Shown one piece after another: positions 49,801 through 60,779 of a DNA stretch of 64,000 bases. Within the stretch, counting starts at the first letter, position 1; each line of letters starts with the position of its first letter. Position numbers and translations under genes: made by a program. This stretch comes from Paenacidovorax monticola (GTDB taxonomy: Bacteria; Pseudomonadota; Gammaproteobacteria; Burkholderiales; Burkholderiaceae_C): positions 4,526,001-4,590,000 of the forward strand of contig NZ_CP060790.1 of assembly GCF_014489595.1 (NCBI RefSeq). Direction: 5' to 3'. The notes below the pieces were generated by a model that ran no database searches, was not told the DNA's origin, and worked only from the letters and a program-made list of their open reading frames with translations.

Positions 49801-52320
49801 ATGACGTCCGTGCCGCTGACCGAACCCACTCCGCAGGGCGCGGCTTGCCCTCCCGCGGAAGCCGCGCAGCGCCTGCAGGCGCTGCTGGAGATGCTGCCGC
49901 TGGCCGTTCTGGAGTTTCGGCTGGAGGATGGTGTGCTGGCGCTGGTGTCGGCCAATGCCGCGGCCCGGAGCACGGCGGTGCTGTGCGAGGCGCTGGACAT
50001 GGGCGCCCGCGTGGATGAGGTGTTTTCCGTGCTGGCCGGCACGGCCCTGTCGAAGCTGCTGCACGATGCCGTGCACACCGGCCGGCCCATGCCGGCCTTC
50101 ACGCATGCGGTGCCGTCCACGGACGCGCAGGGCCCCGCCCTGGCCTGGGAAATATCGGCCCGCCGCAGCGCGCCGGGCCTGCTGGCCGTGGTGGTGCGCG
50201 ACATCGCCGACACCGTGGCCCTGGACGGCGCGCGCCAGGAGCTGCGCGAGCAGGTGCACGTGCTGCACGCCATGGAAAGCCTGGCCCAGATGGGGCACTG
50301 GCGCCGGGGCCCTTCCGATCCCGATGGCTTCACGGCCTGGTCGCCCGGTCTGCGCCAGATCGCGGGGCTGGGCGACGAAGAGCCGATGGTCAGCTATGAG
50401 CAGGGGCGCAGCGGCATCCTGCCCGAGGACCTGCCGGCCTTCGTGGCGGCACGCGAGCGCCCCGAGGGCGTGCAGTTGCAGTACCGCTGGCGCAGGCCGG
50501 ACGGCGAGGTGCGCTGGATGCTGTCGCACGTGCGCAAGCCCTCCGAGCACGACAGCGTGCAGATGGAGCTGGGCGTGGTGCGCGACATCACCGACGAGCG
50601 CCGCGTGGCCGAGCGGCTGCGGGACCGGCTGGACTTCATCGAGCGCATCGCCAGCCGCATTCCGGGCTATATCTACCAGTACCGCATCCATCCCGACGGC
50701 CTGGCCGAGGTGCCCTACATCAGCGAGGCCGTGCGCGACCTCATGGGCGTGGAGCCCGCGCAGGCCATGCGCGACTACACCATCATGACGCAGCGCGTGC
50801 TGCCGGAGGACCAGGTCCGGCTGCGCCGCTTCACCGGGGCCGCGCTGCGCGAGATGCAGCCCTGGCAGTGCGAGTACCGGGTGCGCCTGCCCGACGGCAG
50901 CCTGCGCTGGCACATGGCCAGCGTGGTGCCGCACCGCGAGCCCGACGGGTCCGTGCTGTCCCACGGCTTCACCATGGACATCACCGACCGCAAGCGCGCC
51001 GAGCAGGAGATCGAGCGCCTGGCGTTCTACGACGCCCTCACGGGCCTGCCCAACCGGCGCCTGCTGCTGGACCGCCTGCAGCGCGCCGTGGCAAGCTGCC
51101 TGCGCAACCGCCAGCGTGGGGCGCTGCTGTTCATCGACCTCGACAACTTCAAGGACCTCAACGATACCCTGGGCCACGACATGGGAGACCAGCTGCTCTC
51201 CGAAGTGGCCCAGCGCCTGGTGGCGGCCGTGCGCGAGACCGACACGGTGGCGCGCTTCGGGGGCGACGAGTTCGTCGTGATGCTGGAGAGCCTCGCGCCC
51301 GACCCGGCGGAGGCCGCGCTGCAGGCCGAGACCGTGGCGGACAAGCTGCTCGCCCATGTGAACCAGCCCATCGCCCTGGGCGGGCAGCAGCACTACAGCT
51401 CGCCGAGCATCGGCATCGCGCTCTTCGGCGACCAGCGCGTGGGCGTGGACGAGCTGCTCAAGCGCGCCGACCTGGCCATGTACCAGGCCAAGGCCGCCGG
51501 GCGCAACACGCTGCGCTTTTTTGATCCCGGCATGCAGGCCGCCGTGAACGCGCGCCTGCACCTGGAGGCCGACCTGCGCCAGGGCCTGGCGCGCGGCGAG
51601 TTCACCGTGCACTACCAGCCCGTGGTGGACCACCGCGCGCGCCTGGTGGGCGCCGAGGCGCTGGTGCGCTGGCTCCACCCGGTGCGCGGCATGGTGAGCC
51701 CGGGCGACTTCATTCCGCTGGCCGAGCAGACCGGATTCATCCTGCCGCTGGGCCACTTCGTGCTGCGCGCTGCCTGCGAGCAGCTCGTGCGCTGGGCGCA
51801 AAGCCCGGGCACCGAGCACCTGTGCCTGTCCGTCAACGTGAGCGCGCGGCAGTTCCGCCAGCCGGGCTTCGTGGCCGAGGTGCTGGACACGCTGCGCGCA
51901 TGCGGCGCCAACCCGCGTCGGCTCACGCTCGAACTCACCGAAAGCCTGCTGCTGGGAGACATCGAGGACACCATCGCGCGCATGGGGCAGCTCAAGAAGC
52001 AGGGCGTGGGCTTCGCGCTCGACGACTTCGGCACGGGCTATTCGAGCCTGAGCTACCTCAAGCGCCTGCCGCTGGACCAGATCAAGATCGACCAGAGCTT
52101 CGTGCGCGACGTGCTTGCGGACCCCAACGATGCAGCCATCGTGCGCACCATCCTGGCCCTGGCCAAGAGCCTGGACCTGCAGGTGGTGGCCGAAGGCGTG
52201 GAGACGGCGGGGCAGCTCGGCTTTCTGCGGCTGCACGGCTGCGATGGGTTCCAGGGGTATCTGTTTGGCCGGCCGGCTCCGGTGGAGGCATGGGATGAAC
52301 TGTTGTACACGGCGCGGTGA
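49801..52320 (+). CDS. PAS-GGDEF-EAL c-di-GMP turnover protein
   Basis: Cytoplasmic protein of 839 residues with three PAS-like domains (about 20-140, 150-270 and 275-405), then a GGDEF domain ([10 protein letters not shown] near residue 488, with the inhibitory RETD five residues before) and an EAL phosphodiesterase domain (EALVRWLHP near 618, [16 protein letters not shown] near 741). Both catalytic motifs look intact, so it could make and break c-di-GMP. First gene of a three-gene cassette with the hybrid kinase (27 nt) and the HD-GYP protein. GTG 49798 is an alternative start. Confidence 0.92.
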   Translation: MTSVPLTEPTPQGAACPPAEAAQRLQALLEMLPLAVLEFRLEDGVLALVSANAAARSTAVLCEALDMGARVDEVFSVLAGTALSKLLHDAVHTGRPMPAFTHAVPSTDAQGPALAWEISARRSAPGLLAVVVRDIADTVALDGARQELREQVHVLHAMESLAQMGHWRRGPSDPDGFTAWSPGLRQIAGLGDEEPMVSYEQGRSGILPEDLPAFVAARERPEGVQLQYRWRRPDGEVRWMLSHVRKPSEHDSVQMELGVVRDITDERRVAERLRDRLDFIERIASRIPGYIYQYRIHPDGLAEVPYISEAVRDLMGVEPAQAMRDYTIMTQRVLPEDQVRLRRFTGAALREMQPWQCEYRVRLPDGSLRWHMASVVPHREPDGSVLSHGFTMDITDRKRAEQEIERLAFYDALTGLPNRRLLLDRLQRAVASCLRNRQRGALLFIDLDNFKDLNDTLGHDMGDQLLSEVAQRLVAAVRETDTVARFGGDEFVVMLESLAPDPAEAALQAETVADKLLAHVNQPIALGGQQHYSSPSIGIALFGDQRVGVDELLKRADLAMYQAKAAGRNTLRFFDPGMQAAVNARLHLEADLRQGLARGEFTVHYQPVVDHRARLVGAEALVRWLHPVRGMVSPGDFIPLAEQTGFILPLGHFVLRAACEQLVRWAQSPGTEHLCLSVNVSARQFRQPGFVAEVLDTLRACGANPRRLTLELTESLLLGDIEDTIARMGQLKKQGVGFALDDFGTGYSSLSYLKRLPLDQIKIDQSFVRDVLADPNDAAIVRTILALAKSLDLQVVAEGVETAGQLGFLRLHGCDGFQGYLFGRPAPVEAWDELLYTAR

Positions 52321-52347
52321 ACACGGGTGCGGGCCGGAGGGCCACGC

Positions 52348-55300
52348 ATGAGCGGGGGCGCGCAGCCCCAGGGGCTGGGAGGCGTGATCGACAAGGTGCT
52401 GGCGCGCGACGCGCATTGGCTGCGCGGGCTGGCCGTGGTGCTGCTGGTCGCGCTGCTGGGCGCGTGGCTGGCGGTGCAGGGCGTGGCGCACCTGCGCCAT
52501 GCGCAGCGCGCCGAGGAGCGTGAACGCCTGGTGGGCCAGGCCGCCGACACCCTCCTGAGCCAGACCACGGGTGGGCCGATGCTCGGTGCGGTCACGCTGC
52601 TGGGCCTGAGCGAGCCCGTGCTCAAGGCGCTGGCGCGCGGGCGCATTCCGCCTGACGACCCCGATGCACTCGCGCGGCTGGCGGTGGTGCGCGGGCGCTT
52701 CCTGGTCAGCGGCGTGTACGTGCTCTCGTCCGACGGCACGGTGGTGGCCCACGACACCCAGGGCGAGCGTTCCACGGGCATCAACCTTTCGTTCAGGCCC
52801 TACTTCCAGCAGGCGCTGCGCGGGGCGGTGAGCGTGTACGCGGCGCTGGGCAGCAACACCTACGAGCGCGGCCTGTACTACGCCGCGCCGCTCTATGAGG
52901 GAGACTCGCCCTCGGGTTCCATCATCGGGGTGGTGATGTTCAAGGCCGACTTCGAGGCCTTCGACACCCTGCTCACGCGCAGCGGCATGACCATGCTGCT
53001 GCTGTCGCCCCAGGGCGTGGCGTTCTCGTCCACGCGGCCCGAGTGGAAGTACGCCATGGTGCCGCCGCTCACGCAGGAGCGCATCGACCAGGTGCGCGCG
53101 CTGCGGCAGTTCGGGCGCCATTTCGACAACGGCGTGGCCTCGGCGCTGCCCTTCGCCGCCGATGCGTCCGAGGTCGATGTCAACGGCAGCACCTACGCGA
53201 TCGCGCGCCGGCCCATCGAGTGGTCCGACCCGGGCGGCCCCTGGCAGCTCGTGGCCCTGGACGACCTGAGCGGCCTGGTGCCGCTGGCGCTGCGCTGGCA
53301 GGTGGGGGGCGTGGCGTTCGGCGTCCTCGTGCTGCTGGGACTCATGCTGCTGGACATGCTGCGCAGCCGCGCGCGCATGGCCGCCGCGCTGGAGCGCTTC
53401 CAGGTGCTGGGCGCTGCGCTGGAGAACAGCCCCGTGGCCGTGGTCATCACCGATGACCAGGGGCGCATCGACTGGGTCAACCCCCAGTACGAGCGCAACA
53501 CCGGCTACAGCCTGCAGGAGGCGCGCGGGCGCAAGCCCAACCTGGTGGCGAGCGGCCAGACCCCCACGCACACCTACCGGGAGATGTGGGCCGCGCTGCT
53601 GGCCGGCAAGTCCTGGCGCGGCCAGTTCGTGAACCGGCGCCGCGACGGCAGCATCTACCACGACGAGGCCACGCTCTCGCCCGTGTTCGACAAGAAGGGC
53701 CGCTGCATCGCCATCGTGGGGCTGCAGCAGGATGTGACGGCACGCATCCAGGCGCAGCGGGAACTGGAGCGCCGCGAGCGGCTGCTCAACGACCTGCTGG
53801 AGCAGCAGACGGCGATCTTCGACAACGCCCCGCCCATCCTGTTGGTGTGCGACGGCAAGTTCCGCCAGTTCAACCCGGCCTTCGTGGAGCTCATGGGCGG
53901 GCAGGCGTCCGAGCTGCCCGGCCTGTCCGTCGTGCGGCTGTTCGGCGGGCAGGACGGCTACGAGCGCTTCAACGCCCACGTGGCCCAGCGCCTGGCCGAC
54001 GAGGAGCCCGTGCGCGACGTGTGGACCCTGCAGCGCCTCGACGGCACGACCTTCGAGGCGCGCCTGTCGGGGCGCAGCGTGCAGATTGACGGCTGCGACA
54101 AGGGCTCGATCTGGGTGATCGAGAACGTGACCGAGGCGCGGCGCACCGAGGCCGCCATGCGCGAGGCCAACGAGCGCCTGGAACTCGCCCAGGAGGCGGG
54201 CCGCGTGGGCGTATTCGACGCGGACCCCGTGCACGGCGAAGTGGTGTGGTCCGACAAGCTGCTGGCCATGCTGGGCCTGCCGCCCGGCACCAACCGCCGT
54301 CCCATGGCCGACTGGCTCGCCACCCTGCACCCCGACGACCGCGCGCGCGCCGGGGCCTATTTCCAGGAATGCCTTGCCGGCAGCGGCACCGAGGTGCAGG
54401 ACACCTGGCGCATCGTGCGGCCCGACGGCCAGGCGCGCTGGATCATGTCGTCCGCGCGCATCATGCGCGACGGGCAGGGGCGTGCCGTGCGGGTCGTGGG
54501 CGTGAACGTGGACGTGCACGAGCAAAAGCAGCTCGAGGCGCAGGTGGCCGAGCAGCTCGCGTTCCAGCAGGCACTGCTCGACACCATTCCCGTGCCCGTG
54601 TTCTACAAGGACACCGAGGGCCGCTACCTGGGCACCAACCGCGCTTTCGAGGAGGTCATGGGCCACGAACGCGAGTCGATGATCGGCAAGACGGTGCGCG
54701 AGTTCGACGGCGTGCCGCTCGCGCAGCGCCAGCTGCAGGCCGACGAGGACGAGCGCGTGATCCGCGAGGGCATCACGGTGCGCAAGGAGGCGCAGCGCAT
54801 CTTCCGCGATGGCCAGGTGCACGAGGTTTCGCATTGGTCGCGCGGCTTTCGCAAGCCCGACGGCACGCCGGGCGGGCTCATCGGCACCTTCATCGACATC
54901 TCCGATCAGAAGCGCATCCAGCAGGCGCTGCACGAAGCCAAGGATGGCGCCGACGCGGCCAACCGGGCCAAGAGCGATTTCCTGGCCAACATGAGCCATG
55001 AGATCCGCACGCCGATGAACGCGATCATCGGCATGTCGCACCTGGCGCTCAAGTCGGGCCTGAACGCGCGCCAGCACGACTATGTGAGCAAGATCCAGCA
55101 GGCCGGCCAGCACCTGCTGGGCGTGATCAACGACATCCTGGACTTCTCCAAGATCGAGGCCGGCAAGCTCGAGGTCGAACACCAGCCTTTCGAGATGGAC
55201 CGCATGCTCGAGGGCGTGGCCGACGTGGTGGGCTACAAGGCCAGCGCCAAGGGGCTGGAGCTCGTGCTCGACGTGGCCTCGGACGTGCCGCCCAATCTCG

Positions 55301-57172
55301 TGGGCGATGCGCTGCGGCTGGGTCAGATCCTCATCAACTTCGCCAACAACGCCATCAAGTTCACGGAGGCGGGCGAGATCGACATCGTGGTGCGCGTGCA
55401 GGAGCTCCGGGCGGACGGGGTGGTGCTGCGCTTCGAGGTGCGCGACACGGGCATCGGCCTCACGCCCGAGCAGATGGGGCGGCTGTTCCAGAGCTTCCAG
55501 CAGGCCGACACTTCCACCACGCGGCGCTACGGCGGCACGGGGCTGGGCCTGGCAATCTGCAAGAACCTCGCGCGCCTCATGGGCGGCGACGTGGGGGCCG
55601 AGAGCGTGCATGGCCAGGGCTCGCGCTTCTGGGTCACGCTGCCGCTTGCCTACGGGGCGCCCGCGCCGCGCCGCGAACTGCCTGCCACGGGGCTGCACGG
55701 CGGGCGCGTGCTCGTGGTGGACGACAACCACACGGCGGCCACCGTGCTGTGCGACATGCTGGAGTCGCTGGGCTTCGAGGCCGAGCAGACCCATTCGGGG
55801 GCCGATGCCCTGGTGGCCGTGCGCCGTGCCGTGGAGCAGGGGCGTCCCCACGGGCTGCTGCTGCTCGACTGGCACATGCCGGGCATGGACGGCATCGAAC
55901 TGGCGCGGCGCATCCGCGCGATGGGGATCGGGCAGGTGCCGCAGATGCTCATGATCACGGCCTACGGGCGCGAGGATGTGATGCGCGCGGCGCGCGCGCA
56001 GGGGATCGACACGGTGCTCATCAAGCCCGTGAGCGCCTCGGTACTGTTCGACACGCTGATGCAGCCCATCGAGTACATGGCGCCCCACGCGCCCAACCGG
56101 GCGGGCCTGGACGACCCGCAGCAGCAGGCGCTGCTGGCGCCCGTGCGCGGCGCCTCGGTGCTGCTCGTGGAGGACAACGAGCTGAACCAGCTCGTGGCCG
56201 TGGAACTGCTGCGCGACGCGGGCTTCGCTGTGGATGTGGCGGCCAACGGGCAACTGGCCCTGGACTGCATCGAGCGCAAGGCGTACGACATCGTGCTCAT
56301 GGACATGCAGATGCCCGTGATGGACGGCGAGACCGCCACGCGCCGCCTGCGCGCCCAGCCGCGCCACGCTGACCTGCCCGTGGTGGCCATGACCGCGAAC
56401 GCGCTGGAAGCGGACCGCGAGCGCTGCTTTGCCGCGGGCATGAACGACCACGTGGCCAAGCCCATCGACCCCGCCATGCTGTGGCGCGCGCTGGCGCGCT
56501 GGATCCGCCCCCGGCCGGGGCTGGCGGCGCGCGTGGAGCCGCTCGCACCTTCGGACGCCTCGCCGGCACCGCAGGGGCCGGCCCTGCCGCAGGCCCTGCC
56601 CGGCGTGGACCTGGCCCTGGGCCTGCGGCGTGCGCTGGGCCGGCCGGCGCTCTACGCCGACATGCTGCGGCGCTTCGCGCAGGGCCAGGGCGGGCTGGAG
56701 CGCGAACTGGAAGGCGCCCTGCGCGACGGCGATCTGCTGCGCGCCGAGCGCATGGCCCATACGCTGCGCTCCGTGGCCGCCAACATCGGCGCCGAGCCGC
56801 TGTCGGCCCAGGCCCAGGCGCTGGAACAGGCCCTGCGCGCCCAGGAGGGGCCGGCGCCCCTGCGGGCGCTGCGCGCGGAGCTGCTGCGGCACCTCGCCCC
56901 CTTGCTGGGGCTCTGGAGGCCTGGCGCGATCAGGCGGACGCCGCTGTGCCCGCGCCCACGGCGGCCCCCCGGTGGCGGCCCCCGAGGCGCTGCGCCAGCT
57001 GCGCCGGCTGCTGGTGGACGACGATCCTGCAGCCGCCGAATATTTGCAACAAAATGCTACTATTCTGGAGTCCACGCTCGGGGCCGCCTTTGGCCTGGTG
57101 GAGTCCAGGACCCGGGAGTTCGAATTTGAGCAGGCCCTGGAGGCGATCGACGCCGCCGGGCCAGGATCGTGA
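52348..57172 (+). CDS. Multi-PAS hybrid sensor histidine kinase with two receivers and HPt (frameshifted near 3' end)
   Basis: Very large membrane phosphorelay kinase, 1608 residues when corrected; ATG 52348 follows GGAGG. Order: TM helix (27-47), periplasmic Cache-like sensor, TM helix (about 313-335), four PAS domains (about 350-860), HisKA with [15 protein letters not shown], HATPase ([24 protein letters not shown]), receiver 1 ([13 protein letters not shown]), receiver 2 ([14 protein letters not shown]) and an HPt domain ([13 protein letters not shown]). Two base losses in homopolymers (56907-56910 and 56965-56970) shift the tail; corrected, it ends [20 protein letters not shown]... at 57172. 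Confidence 0.9.
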
Positions 57173-57203
57173 AACCGCGCGCCAAGCCATCCCCAGGAGC
57201 ACC

Positions 57204-58334
57204 ATGGACCACGCCCCGTTTTTCGTCGAGAAGTCGGTGTACGTCGAGAAACCCATTGCCACGGTGCTCGTGGTGGACGACACGCCGGACAACCTGACGC
57301 TGATGGGCGGGCTGCTGCGCGACCACTACCACGTGAAGGTGGCCAACCACGGCGAGAAGGCGCTCAAGATCGCGCAAGGCGACAACCCGCCCGACCTGAT
57401 CCTGCTCGACATCATGATGCCCGGCATCGACGGCTACGAGGTCTGCCGCCGGCTCAAGGCGCATTCGGCCACGCGGGACATTCCGGTGATCTTCCTCACC
57501 GCGCGCTCCGACCCCGACGACGAGCGCCAGGGGCTGGCACTGGGCGCGGTGGACTACATCACCAAGCCCATCAGCCCGCCCATCCTGCTCGCGCGCGTGG
57601 CGACGCACCTGGCGCTCAAGGCCACGGCCGATTTCCTGCGCGACAAGAGCGCCTACCTGGAGCGCGAGGTGGCCCTGCGCACGCTGGAGGTGCAGGCCAT
57701 CCAGGACGTGACCATCATGGCCATGACCTCGCTGGCCGAGACGCGCGACAACGAGACGGGCAACCACATCCGGCGCACCCAGCTCTACGTGCGCGCGCTG
57801 GCCGAGCGGCTGCGCGGCCATCCGCGCTTCGAGCACCTGCTCAACGACCGCATGATCGAACTGCTGTACAAGTCGGCGCCGCTGCACGACATCGGCAAGA
57901 TCGGCATTCCCGACAGCATCCTCCTCAAGCCGGGCAAGCTCACGGTGGAGGAGTTCGAGATCATGAAGACCCACACCACGCTGGGCCGCAACGCCATCGA
58001 GGACGCCGAGCGGCGCCTGGGCATGCGCGTGGCCTTTCTGAGCGTGTCCAAGGAGATCGCCTACAGCCACCAGGAGAAATGGGATGGCTCGGGCTACCCG
58101 GAGGGGCTCGCGGGCGACGAGATTCCGGTGTCGGCGCGGCTCATGGCCGTGGCCGACGTGTACGACGCGCTCATCAGCAAGCGCGTGTACAAGCCCGCGT
58201 TCTCGCACGACCAGGCCTGCGCCACCATCGTGAAGGGGCGGGGCACGCATTTCGACCCGGACATGGTGGATGCCTTCGTCGAGATCGCCGAAGACTTCCG
58301 CAGCATCGCGCAGAAGTACCCCGACCCGGAATAG
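57204..58334 (+). CDS. REC-HD-GYP c-di-GMP phosphodiesterase
   Basis: Response regulator of 376 residues. The receiver (residues about 20-140) has VVDDTPDN, the phospho-Asp in [15 protein letters not shown] and TKPISPP. The HD-GYP domain follows with [41 protein letters not shown] and ADVYDAL, all the metal-binding and GYP residues. It degrades c-di-GMP. It lies 31 nt after the hybrid kinase, whose HPt domain is the natural phosphate donor. Confidence 0.94.
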   Translation: MDHAPFFVEKSVYVEKPIATVLVVDDTPDNLTLMGGLLRDHYHVKVANHGEKALKIAQGDNPPDLILLDIMMPGIDGYEVCRRLKAHSATRDIPVIFLTARSDPDDERQGLALGAVDYITKPISPPILLARVATHLALKATADFLRDKSAYLEREVALRTLEVQAIQDVTIMAMTSLAETRDNETGNHIRRTQLYVRALAERLRGHPRFEHLLNDRMIELLYKSAPLHDIGKIGIPDSILLKPGKLTVEEFEIMKTHTTLGRNAIEDAERRLGMRVAFLSVSKEIAYSHQEKWDGSGYPEGLAGDEIPVSARLMAVADVYDALISKRVYKPAFSHDQACATIVKGRGTHFDPDMVDAFVEIAEDFRSIAQKYPDPE

Positions 58335-58455
58335 GGGGCTACCCCCTGAGGCGCTGCGCGCCTTCCCCCTTCTCTCGCTGCGCGCTGCTTCGCGGGAAGG
58401 GGGACGACGCCAGCGCGGCGGGGCGGCCCTTGCGCGGCGTCCGCTGGCTGGGGCA
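58335..58455 (+). repeat. Long nested-palindrome intergenic repeat
   Basis: Between the HD-GYP gene and suhB. It holds the dyads GGCGC-TGC-GCGCC, CTTCCCCCTT... with GGGAAGGGGGA, and GCCAGCG...CGCTGGC. Similar long palindromic spacers are familiar from Comamonadaceae genomes (recalled, not searched). A shortened copy lies at 8576-8650. Confidence 0.65.
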
Positions 58456-58513
58456 GCGTTGGTGTCAGGCGCAGTGCCTCGGCACGCCGGGCAGGCCCGC
58501 CGAAACGGGAGGC

Positions 58514-59428
58514 TTATTCGCCGTCGCCGTCGTTGCCGTCCGCGTCAGAGGCCTCGGGCGCGGCTTCTGGCTCGGCGGCATCTTCCTGGGCCTGGCGCAC
58601 GGCGGCCTTGTCGCCGGCTGCCGCGAACTTGCTGTACTTGCCGAGGATGGGCACCAGCTGGCCGTAGATGCGCGGGTTGCCGGCCATGCACTCCTTCTGC
58701 TCCATGAAGTCGGCCTCGCCCGTGAAGTTGCCCACCAGGCCGCCGGCCTCGGTCACCAGCAGCGAGCCGGCCGCCACGTCCCAGATCGACAGGCCCGTCT
58801 CGAAGAAGCCGTCGGTGAAGCCCGCGGCCACATAGGCCAGGTCCAGCGCGGCGGCGCCGGGGCGGCGCAGGCCGGCCGTACGCTGCATCACGTCGGCCAT
58901 GATGGCCATGTAGTTCTTGAAGTTGTCACCCGGGCGGAAGGGGAAGCCCGTGGAGATCAGGCAGTCCTTGAGCTGGGTGCGCTTGGACACGCGGATGCGG
59001 CGCTCGTTCAGGTACGCGCCGCGGCCCTTGGTGGCGGTGAACAGGTCGTTGCGCGTGGGGTCGTAGACCACGGCCTGCTCGACCTTGCCCTTGACGGTGA
59101 GCGCGATGCTCACGCAGTACACGGGAAAGCCGTGGATGAAGTTGGTGGTGCCGTCCAGCGGGTCGATGACCCAGATGAAGTCCGAGTCCTTGGCGCCGTG
59201 CTGGCGGCCGGTCTCTTCCGCGAGGATGCCGTGGCCCGGGTAGGCAGTGAGCAGCGTATCGATGATCGCCTGCTCGGCTGCGTGGTCCACCTCGGTCACG
59301 AAGTCGTTCACCTGCTTTTGCGAGATGCGCACCGATTCCACGTCGAGCGCGGCGCGGTTGATGATGGCGCCGGCGGCGCGAGCGGCCTTGATGGCCACGT
59401 TGAGCATGGGGTGCAGGTTGGACGACAT
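58514..59428 (-). CDS. suhB: Inositol-1-monophosphatase SuhB
   Basis: Magnesium-dependent phosphatase of the inositol monophosphatase family, 304 residues; SuhB also takes part in rRNA transcription antitermination. Metal-site motifs are [19 protein letters not shown] and [15 protein letters not shown]. The C-terminus is extended by about 35 Ala/Glu/Asp-rich residues. It starts at ATG 59428 with little Shine-Dalgarno signal. In E. coli suhB faces trmJ with cysE nearby; the same set occurs here, with one gene inserted. Confidence 0.93.
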   Translation of the reverse strand: MSSNLHPMLNVAIKAARAAGAIINRAALDVESVRISQKQVNDFVTEVDHAAEQAIIDTLLTAYPGHGILAEETGRQHGAKDSDFIWVIDPLDGTTNFIHGFPVYCVSIALTVKGKVEQAVVYDPTRNDLFTATKGRGAYLNERRIRVSKRTQLKDCLISTGFPFRPGDNFKNYMAIMADVMQRTAGLRRPGAAALDLAYVAAGFTDGFFETGLSIWDVAAGSLLVTEAGGLVGNFTGEADFMEQKECMAGNPRIYGQLVPILGKYSKFAAAGDKAAVRQAQEDAAEPEAAPEASDADGNDGDGE

Positions 59429-59447
59429 AAATTGTGGAAGAAGGACA

Positions 59448-59468
59448 AAAGGCCCGCGCGGCGGGCCC
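59448..59468 (-). terminator. Terminator-like hairpin in the suhB leader
   Basis: Stem GGCCCGC / GCGGGCC with a 3-nt loop, then TTTT on the minus strand, ending 20 nt before the suhB ATG. It could be an attenuator or a terminator for upstream transcription. Confidence 0.55.
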
Positions 59469-59543
59469 GAACCGGCGATGCGGCGGGCAGGGGAGGGATT
59501 CTACCCGCTGCGGTGTTTTTCGTCGCCGGGCCGCCCCGGAATG

Positions 59544-59565
59544 AAAAACGGCCCCCTGGGGGCCG
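59544..59565 (-). terminator. Intrinsic terminator after the repeat-domain gene
   Basis: Minus-strand stem CGGCCCCC / GGGGGCCG followed by TTTTT, 38 nt after the stop of the gene at 59603-60555. Canonical rho-independent form. Confidence 0.75.
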
Positions 59566-59602
59566 CGACCCGCTCGGTGGCGGGGGGAAGGGGAGATGGG
59601 CT

Positions 59603-60555
59603 TCAGGGTAGCCGCAGTTGCTGGCGTTCCTCCACGGTCACCTCCTGCACGCGGCTGTCGCCTTGGCTGAACTCCACGCGCAGGGTCTTGCGCACGCGGG
59701 GGCGGGGTCGACGCCGGCAAGGTCGTTGTCCACCCACACGTCCAGCCGCCCGCCCTGCACGCGGCTGCGCAGGCGCGCGGTCACGTCGACCTGGCGGTAG
59801 CCGTCGCCATAGATGGCGCGGTGGATGACGAGCCGGCCGTAGCCCGGGTCGCCGCCGGGGTAGCCGCCCCCGCCGGCGAGCTGCGCGGTGTCCACCCAGC
59901 TCGAATCCGGGTACTCGGCGTAGCGGCCGCCCTGGCCGCGCAGGTGGATGCGCAGCGTCTTGTACTGGCCGGGGGCCGGGTCGCCCGCGAACAGGCGGCT
60001 GTCCACGCGGAAGCCGCGCTCATGGCGCGCGAGCTGGCGGATGCGGTCCGTCACGTCGACGCGGGACTCCTCGGTGCCGTAGGTGGCCTGTTCGACCGGG
60101 CTGTAGTCCTGGCCTTGCCATCCGCTGCCGCCGCCCTGCCAGCCTCCACCGCCTTGCCAGCCGCCGCCGGGCCAGCCGGGGCCCTGGCCCCACTGGCCGC
60201 CGCCGCCCCAGCCCGTGAACTGGGCGCCGTCCACCCAGCTGTACTCGCGGTACTCGAAGCTGCGCACCTGGCCGTCGCGTCCGCGCGCCTGGATCCACAG
60301 GGTCTTGCGCTGGCCCGGGGCCGGGTCGGCGTTGAACAGGTCGTTGGTGAGCTTGAAGCGCTGGTCGCGGCCGACCAGCTGGCGCAGCCGCTGCGTCACG
60401 TCGATGCTGGCCTGTTCCGTGCCGTACACGGCCTGCAGGATCTGGTATTCGCCGTCGTCGCCGCGCTGGGCCCAGCTGGCGGATGAGAGCATCAGCGCGA
60501 ACAGGAACAGCAGCCAATGGCCCAGGGTGCGGGGACTTCGAAGCGGGGTATGCAT
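59603..60555 (-). CDS. Exported protein with three repeated domains and a Gly/Trp linker (frameshifted in this sequence)
   Basis: Periplasmic or surface protein, 317 residues when corrected, with a signal peptide ending SSASWAQ. Three copies of a roughly 65-residue unit follow the pattern YGTEQASIDVTQRLRQL...LFNADPAPGQRKTLWI...SWVDTAQL, at about 30-95, 145-215 and 240-310. The first two are joined by a Gly/Trp/Gln-rich linker (GGWQGGGGWQGGGSGWQ). The unit resembles DUF3395 as I recall it. The frame breaks at the G run 59698-59702; one more base restores RVRKTLRVEFSQGD. RBS GAGGAGG. Function unknown. Confidence 0.75.
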
Positions 60556-60779
60556 GGGGCCTCCTCGTGTGGTTGTGTGGGTGAAACGGCGCCCCCCGGT
60601 CGGGCGGCGGCCTGTGGGCTTAACGCCTGCCGCACGGGCGGCGTGCACAGGGCTCGGTGGCCTGTGCCGGGGTTTTACATCAGGACACAGGGCTCGGCAA
60701 CGCGGGGGCGCTGTCCGTGCCTGCCACCAGCGGCGACAATGGCGGGTTGCCTCCGGGCCCGTTCCTTCCGCCATCCGCC

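Noticed and set aside
46993..57075. A 10-kb open frame on the minus strand (about 3,360 codons) running antisense to the c-di-GMP cassette and into mutS
   Set aside because: Only the mutS part (46993-49608) has family-like protein sequence. The remainder is low-complexity Arg/His/Gln/Val-rich translation, the expected antisense of GC-rich coding DNA with strong third-position bias.
57040..57075. AT-rich stretch near the end of the hybrid kinase as a seventh copy of the two-hairpin repeat
   Set aside because: It shares only a GCTA-like word; the GCGCTT and GCGC core and the fixed spacing are missing, and it encodes a sensible peptide ([11 protein letters not shown]).
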